Source: Cyclobacterium sp. (GTDB lineage: Bacteria; Bacteroidota; Bacteroidia; Cytophagales; Cyclobacteriaceae). From it: DNA of 64,000 bases. Shown one piece after another: positions 37,211-47,525 of the stretch (its first letter is position 1; each line of letters starts with the position of its first letter). Both the position numbers and the translations under genes were made by a program. The stretch covers positions 1 through 64,000 of the forward strand of contig NZ_JABURL010000094.1 in the NCBI RefSeq assembly GCF_014762705.1, read 5' to 3'. The notes beneath the pieces were generated by a model. That model saw nothing but the letters and a program-made list of their open reading frames with translations. It searched no databases and was not told where the DNA came from.

Positions 37211-37371
37211 TTTTTGTGAATTTTAATTATTCAATTGAGCTCATTTCTACTTTAATCTGCGATACCGAAACCAGTAATCCAATGAACCTATCATTTATGT
37301 CAAGCTTAACCTACTGATTTCAGATTAGCCGGAAATTTATTCTCTGTCTGGTTTTCAACCTTCCTATCTCA

Positions 37372-38898
37372 TTAATCAGTTGGATTTTGATCGATAAATG
37401 GAGCTAAATTCAGTTCACCGCTTGGTATTTGATACAATAATTTATTTGGCGTCATCACCCAGCAGGTTTCATCATATGGCAGAAAATTTGGTGGAGGTGT
37501 TGTTGGATTGGCTAACTCTACCTGTCCATACGCCGTCATCACTTCAATCGCCTTGTCCGTTCTTAACAGATCAAACCAACGATGATTTTCAAAGGCCAAT
37601 TCAACCCTTCTTTCATGAGCGATAGCTGTGCGAAATGCATCCTGATCGGGCAAATCAGTAGGAGTCAAATCGGGCAAGTTAGCCCTGGACCTGATTTCAT
37701 TCAAATAGGTAAATGGTAATCCAGTACTATATGCTTGCTCATTGATGGCTTCAGCTAATAAGAGCAATACGTCTGCATAGCGATATATTGGCCAGTTGTC
37801 TGGTGTTGTAGCAAAATTTGGATCAACATCATTGTCGTACTTCTTCACATAGGGTACCGTGAGGTTATTCCTATCAAAAAACCCGATTGAAACATCTTTT
37901 CTAATATCATTGACTTCATACGTATTGACCATGTCCAAAGTGGGAATGTTTCTTCCTCCACCATTTCCCGGTCCAACAAAAACGGTCCCTCCGGAACCTA
38001 CCGGAGCAAATTGGTAAATAAAATTACTAGCCTCTCCGGCAGTTCCATCTAAATACTGCACTTCAAAAATTGACTCCTTACTATTTTTCATGGCCGGATC
38101 AAAAAGATCCGCATAGCTGGGAAGAATTTCAAAAAGACCGGAATTTACAATATCTTCCAATTCACTTTGCGCCAAACTATAGTTGCGATTATCTTTACTT
38201 GTCATGTATACTTTAGCCAGCAACATCCTGGCAGTATAACTGGTAACCCGCCCCCTGTTGCCACCGGTATAAGTGGGTTCTAACGAAGAAATGGCAAATT
38301 GCGCATCCGCGATAATGGACTGGTAAACTTCTGAAACAGGTGCCCTTTCAATGGCAAATGCTTGTTCTGCTGAAGTTATAGGTTCTAAAAGCAGTGGAAC
38401 ATCACCCCAGTATTGAACCGCAATAAAATGGAAATAGGCTCTGAAAAACCGCAATTCTCCTTCCAGTCGCTGCGCCAAAGCAGGGTCGATTTCGGCAGTT
38501 TCCAATTGATTTAAGGGAACATTGCAATCCTTTATCGCATTGTAAATAGTATTCCATGGACCGGCAATGGAATTGGCATCGGAGGTTTCTTTAAATTGGT
38601 CTAAAAAGCCAAGTTGTGCCGCACCTCCTAAGGATCCCTGATCGTTCGCATTATCGTAGGTTGTATTATCAGATCTACCTTCCTGTAAGACATGAGCACT
38701 TAAAATAAAGGTTTGAAGGTCTCCATACACGGCATTTGTCGCCTGAATAAAATCATCATCCGTCTGATAAAAGTCCGCCTCGGTGGTATAATGCTGTGGT
38801 GTAACGGTTAAGAAATCTTCACTACATCCAAAACCAACAAATATGGTGCACACAAAGCAACAAATTTCTATATTTAGTTTACTCGTATATTTTCTCAT
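37372..38898 (-). CDS. SusD/RagB family glycan-binding lipoprotein
   Basis: The 508-residue protein starts with a lipoprotein signal (VGFGCSED, Cys25) and has the SusD pattern: FYQTDDDFIQATNAVYGDL, RFFRAYFHFIAVQYWGDVPLL, the tetratricopeptide-like helices, YADVLLLLAEAINEQ and RRVELAFENHRWFDL near the C-terminus. SusD proteins sit on the outer membrane surface over the SusC channel and bind the incoming glycan. The gene starts 27 bases after the SusC gene, in the usual order. Together with the downstream sulfatase this marks a sulfated-glycan locus. Confidence 0.95.
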   Translation of the reverse strand: MRKYTSKLNIEICCFVCTIFVGFGCSEDFLTVTPQHYTTEADFYQTDDDFIQATNAVYGDLQTFILSAHVLQEGRSDNTTYDNANDQGSLGGAAQLGFLDQFKETSDANSIAGPWNTIYNAIKDCNVPLNQLETAEIDPALAQRLEGELRFFRAYFHFIAVQYWGDVPLLLEPITSAEQAFAIERAPVSEVYQSIIADAQFAISSLEPTYTGGNRGRVTSYTARMLLAKVYMTSKDNRNYSLAQSELEDIVNSGLFEILPSYADLFDPAMKNSKESIFEVQYLDGTAGEASNFIYQFAPVGSGGTVFVGPGNGGGRNIPTLDMVNTYEVNDIRKDVSIGFFDRNNLTVPYVKKYDNDVDPNFATTPDNWPIYRYADVLLLLAEAINEQAYSTGLPFTYLNEIRSRANLPDLTPTDLPDQDAFRTAIAHERRVELAFENHRWFDLLRTDKAIEVMTAYGQVELANPTTPPPNFLPYDETCWVMTPNKLLYQIPSGELNLAPFIDQNPTD

Positions 38899-38925
38899 GA
38901 TTAATTTAATTATATTAATAAATGA

Positions 38926-41900
38926 TCAAAGCGTGATACTTGCACCCAGTGTAATGGTACGGGGAACCGGGTATGAAAAATCATCCACACCAATCCTGCT
39001 GGGATTACCACCATTTTGACTTACCTCTGGGTTATAACCTGTATATTCAGTGAACTTAAATAAGTTCTGAGCACTGAGGGTAAACCGAACATTGGATATA
39101 AATTCAGTTCTGTCGATCAGTGCGGCAGGTAATTGGTAGCCAAGCGTTATATTTTTTATCCAAAGATGATCACCGTTTTCCACATAAACATTTGATACAA
39201 AGTGTTGTCCAGGGTAGTAAATAGCAGGAATACGACCAGCACCGGGGTTTTCCGGAGACTTCCATCTTGTCAGGAATGCCTCATCTACATTCCATCTTCC
39301 TACTTCATTATACGATGCTTCATAAAGTGCATTGGCTATTTGATAGCCAAATGATCCCGTCATTAATATAGAAAGGGAAAGGTTTTTATAGGAAAATTGG
39401 TTATTAAAACCTAAAACAGTTCGAGGATGGGGATTACCAATATTCGTCTTATCCTGAGCATTAATAATTCCATCATTATTTACGTCTCTATAGATATATC
39501 CTCCAAAGTCTTTTGCTCCTGGATATCCATATAAATCAGGGTCATCCAATTGTTCACGGGTATTGAAAATGCCATCTATTTGATATCCATACAAAGATCC
39601 TACAGGTATTCCTTCCTCTGTGATATTATCCCCTATAATGATCCTTTCAATCTGTTCTGGCATCGAAGTGACTATATTTCGCAACAGAGACACATTTAGA
39701 TTACCATTCCACATAAAATCGTTTATCTGATGGGATCCAACCGCCTCAAAATCCCAACCCTTGTTCTGCATTTCACCAACGTTGATCCTACTGGATGAAA
39801 AACCCGAAGCCTGTGGCACTGACACATTAAATAACATGTCTTCAGTGGTTTTTTCATAGTAATCCACTTTTAGCCCAAATTGATCCTCAAAAAACCCTAA
39901 TGATAGTCCAATATCAAATTGCTTGGATGTTTCCCATTTCAAATTTTCTGAGCCAAGTGATGCAAGGGCTTTTCCGGTAACAATTGCACTGTTTAAAACA
40001 TAGTTGTAGTTGTTGTTCAAGTTATTCAAATTGGGAATGGATAAGATTTGTCCATATTGGTCAAAATCACCAATGGCACTATTACCGGTAATTCCATAAC
40101 TAGACCTGATTTTCAACTCATTTATAAAAAAATCTTTGGGGTAAAAACTTTCCTCTGAAACTCTCCAACCGATGGAGGCCGAAGGGAAATTCCCATATTT
40201 GTTTTTGGCCCCAAATCTGGAAGACCCTTCTCGTCTGAAATTCACTTCAGCAAGATATTTACCATTAAAGTCATAATTTAACCTTCCAAAAAAGGCTGCA
40301 AGCGCCCAATTGCTACGATCTGTAACTGCAGCTGATACCTGAGACGCTTCCAGGAAATTGATATTATTGTCGTTGGGAAAATTGGAGGCATTGATAGAGG
40401 ACATTTCTCCGGATTGTTTCTGTGAAGTATACCCTAATAATGTGCCAAATGAATGCATGCCTATCCTTCTATCGTAACTTAAGAGATTATCAAATCCCCA
40501 ATTTGTAATGTTAAAGTTTACATTGGTAGCACTATTGGTCAGCGGTGGCCTTCCTCCGTTGCCAATTGCAGGCCTTCCCACAGTGGTTGGGATAAATACA
40601 TTATTCGTAGTGGTCAATAGCCTACTATAAACCCGTGGTCTGAAATGTAATCCTTCAATGATTTTAATATCTAAATTCATCCCGGCATAAATGTCTCGAC
40701 TTATGGTTTGATCTTTTGTAACTTTAGACTTAAACAATGGATTGGCGAATGAAAAATATCCAGGAGAATCTCCATCAATATATGGAACAAGTTCACCGTT
40801 TTCATCATAGGGTGATTTCAACGGGCTTAAGGTCATAGCTGTCATAGAAATCCCTCTTGGTCCCAGCTCAGGCGTTTCATTACTTTCAGTATGTGAAACA
40901 GATAAATTGGCTCCCGCACTCAACCAATCATTAAATTTACCATCAACATTTGTCCTTAGCGAATATCGTTTGAAATTGGTGTTGGGCAATAATCCATCCT
41001 GATCCAAGTAGCCAGCTGAAACAGCGCCTCTAAGTTTTTCACTTCCTCCTCTATAAGTAAGATTATGGCTCTGAAACCGGGCATCTGAACCCTCCTGAAA
41101 AACTTCATCCTGCCAATTCGTTCCTGGACCATAATTGGGATCAGCCAAAACATCGAGGTAAATTTGAGGAACTGGATTGGATGTATTATTTCGAGCATTC
41201 AATTCCTGAATTCGCTCCACGTTATATTGTGCATACTGCTGTGCATTTAAAAAGGTAGGCCTCCAATTTTGAGGAAGATAGTTGTATCCTCCACTTACTG
41301 TATACTCAACCTGGCTCTGAGCTTCTTTTGCTCTAACAGTTTCTATCAAAACCACTCCATTGGACCCTCTGGCACCATAAATTGAAGTAGATGCCGCATC
41401 CTTAAGTACAGTGATTTTTTCAATATCGTTTGCACTTAAACTGGATGGAATATCACCCACTGGGTTTCCGTCAATTACAACAAGGGGAGATACACCAGCA
41501 TTGATTGAACTAAGGCCCCGAACTTGAATACTGGGAGTTGACCCTGGAGCTCCGTTATTGTCCCTAACAGTTATTCCAGATGCTCTCCCTTGTAGAAGTT
41601 GACCTGGTTGAGATAATGGTAAACTTTTTAACTCAGAGGTATTTACTTCAGAAATAGCCGAGGTAACCTTGGCTCTCTCCTGGGTGCCATACCCTGTAAC
41701 AACTACCTCTTCCAATGAAGATTGGTCTTCCCCCAATGTAACATTAATAGTATTTTGCATCCCAACAACTATTGATTTGGATTCATATCCTATATAGGAA
41801 AATACTAAAGTTGCATTTTCCGGAACAGTTATAGAATAATACCCATCAATATCTGTTACAGTTCCAGATGTGGTTCCACTTACGGTAATAGATGCCCCAG

Positions 41901-42360
41901 GCAAGGGTTCCCCGTTTTCATCGGTAACCCTTCCGGTTATGTTAATCTCCAACAATGCTTCAACATTGGCGACACGCTCCAACTCTTTTGCTTGCTGAGG
42001 GACTTTCCTGACATGAATATTCCGGTTAACCTGTTTGAAATACAAACCCGTTTGCCGGCCAATTAGTGATAGTAAGTCATAAACCGTCTGGGTTCCCCCG
42101 GCAGTAGTGACCCTTGGAGTACCTTTTAATTCCCTATCTGTATACACAAAACTAAACCCGGTCATTTTCTCAATGGTGGAAAATGCCTTTTCGATTTTGG
42201 TATCTTCAAGGGTTAAGGTGATCATTACTTCTTCAATATCCTTGATCTGTGCATTGCCATTCCAGGCAAACAGAAAACTCATAGAAAGGAATTGAATCAG
42301 AAACGCATAGGTAAATAGTTTGGTCATGCGTATAACATGTAATAGTATAAGATTTTTCAT
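38926..42360 (-). CDS. SusC/RagA TonB-dependent outer-membrane transporter with N-terminal STN domain
   Basis: The 1144-residue protein has a signal sequence (about 1-38), an STN domain (about 45-130; ITLTLEDTKIEKAFSTIEK), a carboxypeptidase-regulatory-like domain (about 143-225; ITGRVTDENGEPLPGAS), a TonB plug (about 228-345; VVVTGYGTQERAKVTSAIS, DASSTSIYGARGSNGV-like segment) and a 22-strand barrel to the C-terminal aromatic residue region. The STN domain is the contact for the FecR-type anti-sigma protein upstream, so substrate passage is likely to feed back on the sigma factor. It pairs with SusD downstream. Substrate: probably a sulfated glycan (inference from neighbours). Confidence 0.95.
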   Translation of the reverse strand: MKNLILLHVIRMTKLFTYAFLIQFLSMSFLFAWNGNAQIKDIEEVMITLTLEDTKIEKAFSTIEKMTGFSFVYTDRELKGTPRVTTAGGTQTVYDLLSLIGRQTGLYFKQVNRNIHVRKVPQQAKELERVANVEALLEINITGRVTDENGEPLPGASITVSGTTSGTVTDIDGYYSITVPENATLVFSYIGYESKSIVVGMQNTINVTLGEDQSSLEEVVVTGYGTQERAKVTSAISEVNTSELKSLPLSQPGQLLQGRASGITVRDNNGAPGSTPSIQVRGLSSINAGVSPLVVIDGNPVGDIPSSLSANDIEKITVLKDAASTSIYGARGSNGVVLIETVRAKEAQSQVEYTVSGGYNYLPQNWRPTFLNAQQYAQYNVERIQELNARNNTSNPVPQIYLDVLADPNYGPGTNWQDEVFQEGSDARFQSHNLTYRGGSEKLRGAVSAGYLDQDGLLPNTNFKRYSLRTNVDGKFNDWLSAGANLSVSHTESNETPELGPRGISMTAMTLSPLKSPYDENGELVPYIDGDSPGYFSFANPLFKSKVTKDQTISRDIYAGMNLDIKIIEGLHFRPRVYSRLLTTTNNVFIPTTVGRPAIGNGGRPPLTNSATNVNFNITNWGFDNLLSYDRRIGMHSFGTLLGYTSQKQSGEMSSINASNFPNDNNINFLEASQVSAAVTDRSNWALAAFFGRLNYDFNGKYLAEVNFRREGSSRFGAKNKYGNFPSASIGWRVSEESFYPKDFFINELKIRSSYGITGNSAIGDFDQYGQILSIPNLNNLNNNYNYVLNSAIVTGKALASLGSENLKWETSKQFDIGLSLGFFEDQFGLKVDYYEKTTEDMLFNVSVPQASGFSSSRINVGEMQNKGWDFEAVGSHQINDFMWNGNLNVSLLRNIVTSMPEQIERIIIGDNITEEGIPVGSLYGYQIDGIFNTREQLDDPDLYGYPGAKDFGGYIYRDVNNDGIINAQDKTNIGNPHPRTVLGFNNQFSYKNLSLSILMTGSFGYQIANALYEASYNEVGRWNVDEAFLTRWKSPENPGAGRIPAIYYPGQHFVSNVYVENGDHLWIKNITLGYQLPAALIDRTEFISNVRFTLSAQNLFKFTEYTGYNPEVSQNGGNPSRIGVDDFSYPVPRTITLGASITL

Positions 42361-42517
42361 ACCTTTACTTTGTTTGTTTTAAAACTATAATGAATGGTTT
42401 TGAATAAACATGCCCCGGAATTCCGTTAGCTAGTTTTTCCGGAGATCGATTTGGTCGGGGATGTTGGCGCATTCCCGACCTTTCTTAAAATTGGGGTTAT
42501 TTCATAGGCAAATTTTC

Positions 42518-43633
42518 TTATTCTTTAAATATGATTTTTACATCTTCCTTTTCAATTGTGAAATCAAATCTTGCCGAAAACTTTAGTCCTTCAAGAACGT
42601 TTTCCAAGGTCTCGTCCTGAAATTTTCCCGAAAGCAACACGGGATTGAGGGGCTTATTTTTTACTGAAATTTGGACCCCATACCAATTTTCCAGGACCCT
42701 GATGGCTTCCACCAATGATGTTTCCTGAAAAATGATCCTTTTTTTTGTCCATCCCATCACCAGGTCCTGGTCAAAGCCGGTTTTTTCCAACCTGTCCTTT
42801 TCCATATCGATTTTTAAGGCTTCTCCCGGAAGTAAAGTGATTGGCTCTTCCATTAGCTCTTCCTTGTTTATGGCTACCTTTCCGGTCAGCAGAGAAACGT
42901 CCAATGTTTCTCCCTCATAGGCCTTGACATTGAAGCTGGTACCCAGAGCTATGGTCGTTGTTTCCCTGGAATTGACGATAAAAGGTCTCAGTGAATCCCT
43001 GGCTACCCTGAAAAAAGCTTCTCCTTTTAATTGAACTTCCCTCCTGCCCTTCTCAAAATTTTTGATGTACCTCAATTCACTTCCTGAATTCAGAATAACC
43101 AGGGACCCATCACTTAAGGTAAGATGCGATTTTACACCGGGAATGGTCTTGTGTTCTACATATTCCATAACAGGTGAATGGAGCTCGGGAATAACGGGAA
43201 CGGACACCAGCCAACCTGAAAGGTAGCCCAGGCCAATGGCCAAGGCCAGGATACAGGCCACCCTGAAACTGAATTTGGCAAAAGGATTATACCGGGTTGA
43301 GCTGTTTGAAGCCCCTCTTTCCAAAGTGCTATAGGAATGGATAGGGATAACTTTATCCTCCTTTATACACCCATTCCCCATATATGCAGCTGACATTTTG
43401 AAATCAATATTCCTCCACATCTCCGAAATCTCAGCCTCAGAAAGTTTGGGTTGATTTTTGGTGTTCAAGCTGAGAATGAGTGCACGCGCTTTTTTGGCTT
43501 CTTTGTATTTGGAAGGATTTTTGGCCAATAATCGCTCCCAAAAAATATTCGATGTTGCATTGGGTTGCATCACCCATTTTTTGAATGATGGGTCCAAAAC
43601 AAAATCTTCTGCGGTATAATTGGAAATATCCAT
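42518..43633 (-). CDS. FecR family anti-sigma factor
   Basis: The 371-residue protein has a cytoplasmic N-terminus of about 130 residues, one membrane helix (about 130-152; VACILALAIGLGYLSGW), and a periplasmic FecR domain (TIPGVKSHLTLSDGSLVILNSGSELRY, QLKGEAFFRVARD, FNVKAYEGETLDVSLLTGKV) followed by a C-terminal secretin-like region (SLVEAIRVLENWYGVQISV). It is placed between the sigma factor and the SusC gene, the classic arrangement in which it relays a signal from the STN domain of SusC to the ECF factor. Confidence 0.93.
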   Translation of the reverse strand: MDISNYTAEDFVLDPSFKKWVMQPNATSNIFWERLLAKNPSKYKEAKKARALILSLNTKNQPKLSEAEISEMWRNIDFKMSAAYMGNGCIKEDKVIPIHSYSTLERGASNSSTRYNPFAKFSFRVACILALAIGLGYLSGWLVSVPVIPELHSPVMEYVEHKTIPGVKSHLTLSDGSLVILNSGSELRYIKNFEKGRREVQLKGEAFFRVARDSLRPFIVNSRETTTIALGTSFNVKAYEGETLDVSLLTGKVAINKEELMEEPITLLPGEALKIDMEKDRLEKTGFDQDLVMGWTKKRIIFQETSLVEAIRVLENWYGVQISVKNKPLNPVLLSGKFQDETLENVLEGLKFSARFDFTIEKEDVKIIFKE

Positions 43634-43787
43634 TTTATAACAAATTCACCCACATAAGTACCGAACTTTAAAAACCTATCCTTATTCGGTGGAATTTTTT
43701 TTATAAATACAGAAAAATCAAATATCAATATAAAAAGGAGACTTTATGTTAATAAAAACAAGTAAATGATACTGATTTGACAATGAA

Positions 43788-44387
43788 TCAGGTAAAAAAT
43801 GCAAGTAGAAAAAACCAAACCAATACCATTCGCTTCTTTAAATTAGCCAGGGCCTTCCAGGCAAGCGTATAAACAGATTGCACATTGATTCCCATGATCT
43901 TAGAAATATCTTCATAAGAATGATTTTCGTAATACAGCAGGTGGATCACCTCTTTTTGCCGGGATGGGATTTGACCAAGGGCATTATTAAGACTGATTTT
44001 TTTTTCTAAAGACATAAAGGATGCTCCTGCGCCCGTCTCTTGCTCCACTTCTGTTTCCAGGTCCGTGTCCAGGTGACCATACCGTTTTTTATCCTTGCCT
44101 ACCTCTTTGTGAATTTTATTGCTAAGGCATTTAAAAAGGTACAGTTTAACATTATCAGTGGCTTTTACGGTATGTCTGTATTGCCAGATTTGCAAAAATA
44201 CTTCCTGTATGCAATCTTTTACCAAACTGCGGTCCCCCTTGATGGACATGCCCAGCCTGAAAAGTTCCCGGGTGTATTTTACATACAAGGCTTCCATTCC
44301 AGCCCTTTCATCATTTGTGATTTGCATCCAGTATACCGCATCATCGGCATTTTGGTCAGGCTTAGTAAAATCATTATCTTGGTACAT
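43788..44387 (-). CDS. ECF RNA polymerase sigma factor (FecI-like, SusCD-linked)
   Basis: The 199-residue protein has region 2 (about 35-90; FRLGMSIKGDRSLVKDCIQEVFLQIWQYR) and region 4 (about 130-185; IPSRQKEVIHLLYYENHSYEDISKIMGI). It lies 154 bases upstream of the FecR gene on the same strand and is therefore the sigma partner controlling the SusC-SusD-sulfatase genes. A short hydrophobic C-terminal tail (VLVWFFLLAFFT) after region 4 is unusual; it may be a read-in tail without function. Confidence 0.92.
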   Translation of the reverse strand: MYQDNDFTKPDQNADDAVYWMQITNDERAGMEALYVKYTRELFRLGMSIKGDRSLVKDCIQEVFLQIWQYRHTVKATDNVKLYLFKCLSNKIHKEVGKDKKRYGHLDTDLETEVEQETGAGASFMSLEKKISLNNALGQIPSRQKEVIHLLYYENHSYEDISKIMGINVQSVYTLAWKALANLKKRMVLVWFFLLAFFT

Positions 44388-44792
44388 GTAAAGTAATCCG
44401 GGTTTATTGCCATCTAAAATACGTACAAATCAATGAATTTAAAAAGGATTTGGTGTTTATTGCTCATATGCCAGTAAATACCTGTATTATTTCCAATTCA
44501 ATCAAAATGATATTTCCATGTTCCCATCAAAATTATTTTATTTTAAGGACGATGGTACCATCCCCAACAGTCCACTACCTCTGCTGGGAAAAGAAAGTGG
44601 GTTAGTGAGCATTTGGACCCGGTAAGGTTGCCTTGCAAGTTCATATACCGTAATTTTACTTTGACAGGTTAATAATTTATTTTCCATCGGAAAAGAACCG
44701 GCATTAGGTTCTTACTTCCCTTCGGATTTGGGTTTTAACTTGAACCGGAAAATCGAAAAACCGGAAGGTTTACTGATTGAAAAAAAAACCAA
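44388..44792. other. Divergent intergenic region, promoters expected, no gene seen
   Basis: The region separates the sigma-factor gene (minus) from the aldo/keto reductase gene (plus). It is AT-rich with purine-rich runs before the plus-strand start. I saw no additional gene, RNA or strong repeat. Confidence 0.45.
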
Positions 44793-45899
44793 ATGAACAG
44801 CAGAAGAAATTTTATCCAAAAATCCCTGCAGGTTGGTTTGACAGCTGGAATGGCTACCTACCTACCCGGATATGGACTTACCAACACAGAGAATACGAAA
44901 GAAAAAATGAATAGAATTAAAGTAAATTTACCAGCCAACTTTGGCCTTGGAGGCGTAGCCATAGGGAATGGTTTCAGACCAACTACTGATGAACAGGCAC
45001 AATTGGCATTGGAAGGTGCCTGGGAGGCCGGCGTCCGGTTTTTTGATACTTCTCCCTGGTATGGATTGGGTTTAAGCGAACGACGTTTTGGGCGTTTTCT
45101 ACACAATCAAAAACGAGAAGAATATGTACTGGCCACAAAGGTCGGCAGGATATTAAAGGCGGCCAAGGGCCCACCAACAAACAACTCCTGGAAACAGGCC
45201 TCTCCTTTTGACTATGAGTACGACTACAGTGCTTCAGGGGTGCGCAGGTCTATAGAGGACAGCTTGCAAAGAATGGGCATCAACAGTCTGGATATTGTTT
45301 TTATCCACGACCTTTCTCCTGAAAATGGAGATATGAAGAACAATTGGATGGAATATTTCAAAGTGGCAGCCAAAGGTGCCATGCCCGAACTTACCAAAAT
45401 GAAGGAGGAAGGATTGATCAAAGGTTGGGGCCTGGGAGTAAACCGCATAGAACCAATATTGGAAACCTTTAAAGTAGCGGATCCCGACGTATGTCTTTCA
45501 GCAACCCAATATTCGCTGATGTACCATGAGGATGCCCTTGATCGGTTGTTTCCCTCTTGTGAAGAAAAAGGAGTGGACATCGTTGTGGGTGCTCCACTGA
45601 ATGCCGGCTTCCTGGCTGGCATAGACCGTTACAATTACTGGGGAAAAATGCCGGAAGGCTTTAAGGAAAAGCGGCGACAAATGACGGAAATTGCCACACG
45701 ACATGGGATTGACCTGATCGCTGCTGCTTTGCAATTTTCTGCCGCACCTTTGGTGGTTTCTGCTGTGATTCCAGGTACAAGATATCCGGATCAGGCCAAG
45801 GCCAATGTAAAAGCAATGCAGGTGAAAATACCACAGGCATTTTGGGAAGAGCTGGTAGAGAAGAAACTGATTTCGGAAAAAGCTCCCTGGCCACAGTGA
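44793..45899 (+). CDS. Aldo/keto reductase (exported, sugar dehydrogenase-like)
   Basis: The 368-residue protein opens with a twin-arginine-type signal (NSRRNFIQKSLQVGLTAGM) and continues as an aldo/keto reductase. The tetrad is visible: Asp in FFDTSPWYGLGLSERRFG with Tyr, Lys in VLATKVGRI, and His in IVFIHDLSP. It resembles L-fucose dehydrogenase/D-threo-aldose 1-dehydrogenase. Tat export fits cofactor loading in the cytosol. It may oxidise a sugar from the neighbouring locus; it is alone on this strand. Substrate unproven. Confidence 0.88.
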   Translation: MNSRRNFIQKSLQVGLTAGMATYLPGYGLTNTENTKEKMNRIKVNLPANFGLGGVAIGNGFRPTTDEQAQLALEGAWEAGVRFFDTSPWYGLGLSERRFGRFLHNQKREEYVLATKVGRILKAAKGPPTNNSWKQASPFDYEYDYSASGVRRSIEDSLQRMGINSLDIVFIHDLSPENGDMKNNWMEYFKVAAKGAMPELTKMKEEGLIKGWGLGVNRIEPILETFKVADPDVCLSATQYSLMYHEDALDRLFPSCEEKGVDIVVGAPLNAGFLAGIDRYNYWGKMPEGFKEKRRQMTEIATRHGIDLIAAALQFSAAPLVVSAVIPGTRYPDQAKANVKAMQVKIPQAFWEELVEKKLISEKAPWPQ

Positions 45900-46025
45900 T
45901 TTGCTTACACCTTTAGAGGCCTTGATAGCTGCCCCCTTGATTTCTGAGCCTATTTCTGCTTCCATTCCAACACTATAATTGATGATGGTCAGGTATTAAA
46001 GTAAGCTTGCATTTACTTCCCCAAT

Positions 46026-47525
46026 TCAATATTGTTTGTATAGTTCCAACAGAGCATACATAAAATCTGGGCCTCCTGTAATGGCTTCATAATGATTGTG
46101 TTGATTGCTTGCTTTTGGCAATGGAGTTCCATCAGAAAGAAATAAATCGATGCCCAGCCACGCGAAGTATTTCGCCCGCTTGAAAAACTTTTCCTCTCCT
46201 GTTAATTGGTAGGTATTGATCATGAGTTCCACCACTTTGGCAAATGCATCAGGTTTTTGCAATTCATTTTCATCAGGACTTGCCGCAAGATACTGCTCTG
46301 CTGCAGCAACTATGAGTGTTTTGTATTTATCTGCCAGTTGCGGATGATTTTCTTTTAATTGCAAATACCTGGAATAAAGCAAATTAGCTAAATCGGCATG
46401 GGTGGAATACCCGTAACCTGTAGCCCAAACTGCTGTATAAGGAATATTCATGGACCGCTGCCTGGGTTCGCCTGTTTTTGCATGAAGGGTAACGGAAAAG
46501 CCCCCGCCTTCAGCAATGTAGTGGTCTGTTCTATGAAAATCCATATCCTGCTGTATGGCCAATTTCTCCATTCGGGTGGCCAGGTTTTCATCAAGAAATT
46601 TGATTTTATCTGCTGCGTCCCATAGACATCTGGCCATTTCAAGATTATTGTTCAGCCAAACTACATTGATATGGTCCCCTTGCTCTGCCCTTCCCGCAAT
46701 CAGGTAACCGGATGCTGCTATTTTGCTATTCTCTTCCATGCGGACCAATACAGTGGAAATCGCATTTATCAAGTCTCCTCTTCTACTTTTCCCTTTGTTC
46801 TCCTCCCGAACATAAGCATCTGTCCAGGTTGAAATCATTTGCCCGGCATATCGGGGGAATTCAAATCCCTGATACGTTTCGCGACTTGACCAACGGGCAT
46901 GTCTGGAATAATCCCCGGTCTCCTTGCTGTCAATTTGATTGTCCCATAAACCCAGTGCAAAACGCCAACTCTCTTCAGGTGCCAACCGGTAACATTGGTC
47001 CCAGAACGGCCATTCACCATTGATCTCGTGCATGTCTGTTCCCCCTACCGATTCGCTGCGAAAATCCCAAAAAAGGTGTTCTCCCCAGGCCATTAATCCG
47101 GTTTCGGGACTTTGACAATGGTCAAAGAAATATTTCAAGGATTTATCTGCTTCACGGGCATATTTTTCCTCAGCAGTAATATCAGTCAGCTGGTAAAGGA
47201 TGGCATACAAGGATCGGTCTTCCTGAGGATTGGCCCCTCCCAATGACCGGTCACTTTTACGAACACCCTGAATCTCACCAAAACTTTCTGTAGATCCAAG
47301 GGTCATTCCGGACCTGTCAAGCGCTGCTGCGAATAGGGGCGATTGCAAATCACCATAGTTGTCCCTGCCTTTTTCAATCATGGCATCTGCATATGCCTTT
47401 ACCTTTTTCAAGAGCCTGTCCTTTTCATTCTCTTCATTGGAAACAAAGGAGTACAGGCCCAGTATGAACAAACCTGAAAATAGCACTACAAACCGCTTCA
47501 TATCATTTGCATTCTTCATTTTCAT
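46026..47525 (-). CDS. Exported alpha/alpha-toroid protein, probable glycan lyase or hydrolase
   Basis: The 499-residue protein has a signal peptide or anchor near the start (Met9, KRFVVLFSGLFILGLYSF) and then a helical-barrel fold rich in Trp, Tyr and His: DNYGDLQSPLFAAALDRSG, GANPQEDRSLYAILYQLT, LMAWGEHLFWDF and HNHYEAITGGPDFMYAL near the end. The layout recalls pectate-lyase-like or unsaturated-glucuronyl hydrolase-like (alpha/alpha)6 barrels, and close relatives appear in planctomycetes and Bacteroidota under unknown function. I cannot name the catalytic acid with confidence. It is convergent with the aldo/keto reductase gene. Confidence 0.6.
   Translation of the reverse strand: MKMKNANDMKRFVVLFSGLFILGLYSFVSNEENEKDRLLKKVKAYADAMIEKGRDNYGDLQSPLFAAALDRSGMTLGSTESFGEIQGVRKSDRSLGGANPQEDRSLYAILYQLTDITAEEKYAREADKSLKYFFDHCQSPETGLMAWGEHLFWDFRSESVGGTDMHEINGEWPFWDQCYRLAPEESWRFALGLWDNQIDSKETGDYSRHARWSSRETYQGFEFPRYAGQMISTWTDAYVREENKGKSRRGDLINAISTVLVRMEENSKIAASGYLIAGRAEQGDHINVVWLNNNLEMARCLWDAADKIKFLDENLATRMEKLAIQQDMDFHRTDHYIAEGGGFSVTLHAKTGEPRQRSMNIPYTAVWATGYGYSTHADLANLLYSRYLQLKENHPQLADKYKTLIVAAAEQYLAASPDENELQKPDAFAKVVELMINTYQLTGEEKFFKRAKYFAWLGIDLFLSDGTPLPKASNQHNHYEAITGGPDFMYALLELYKQY

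Noticed and set aside
44040-44396. Plus-strand frame of 118 codons
   Set aside because: It is opposite the sigma-factor gene, which is clearly supported by region 2 and 4 motifs.
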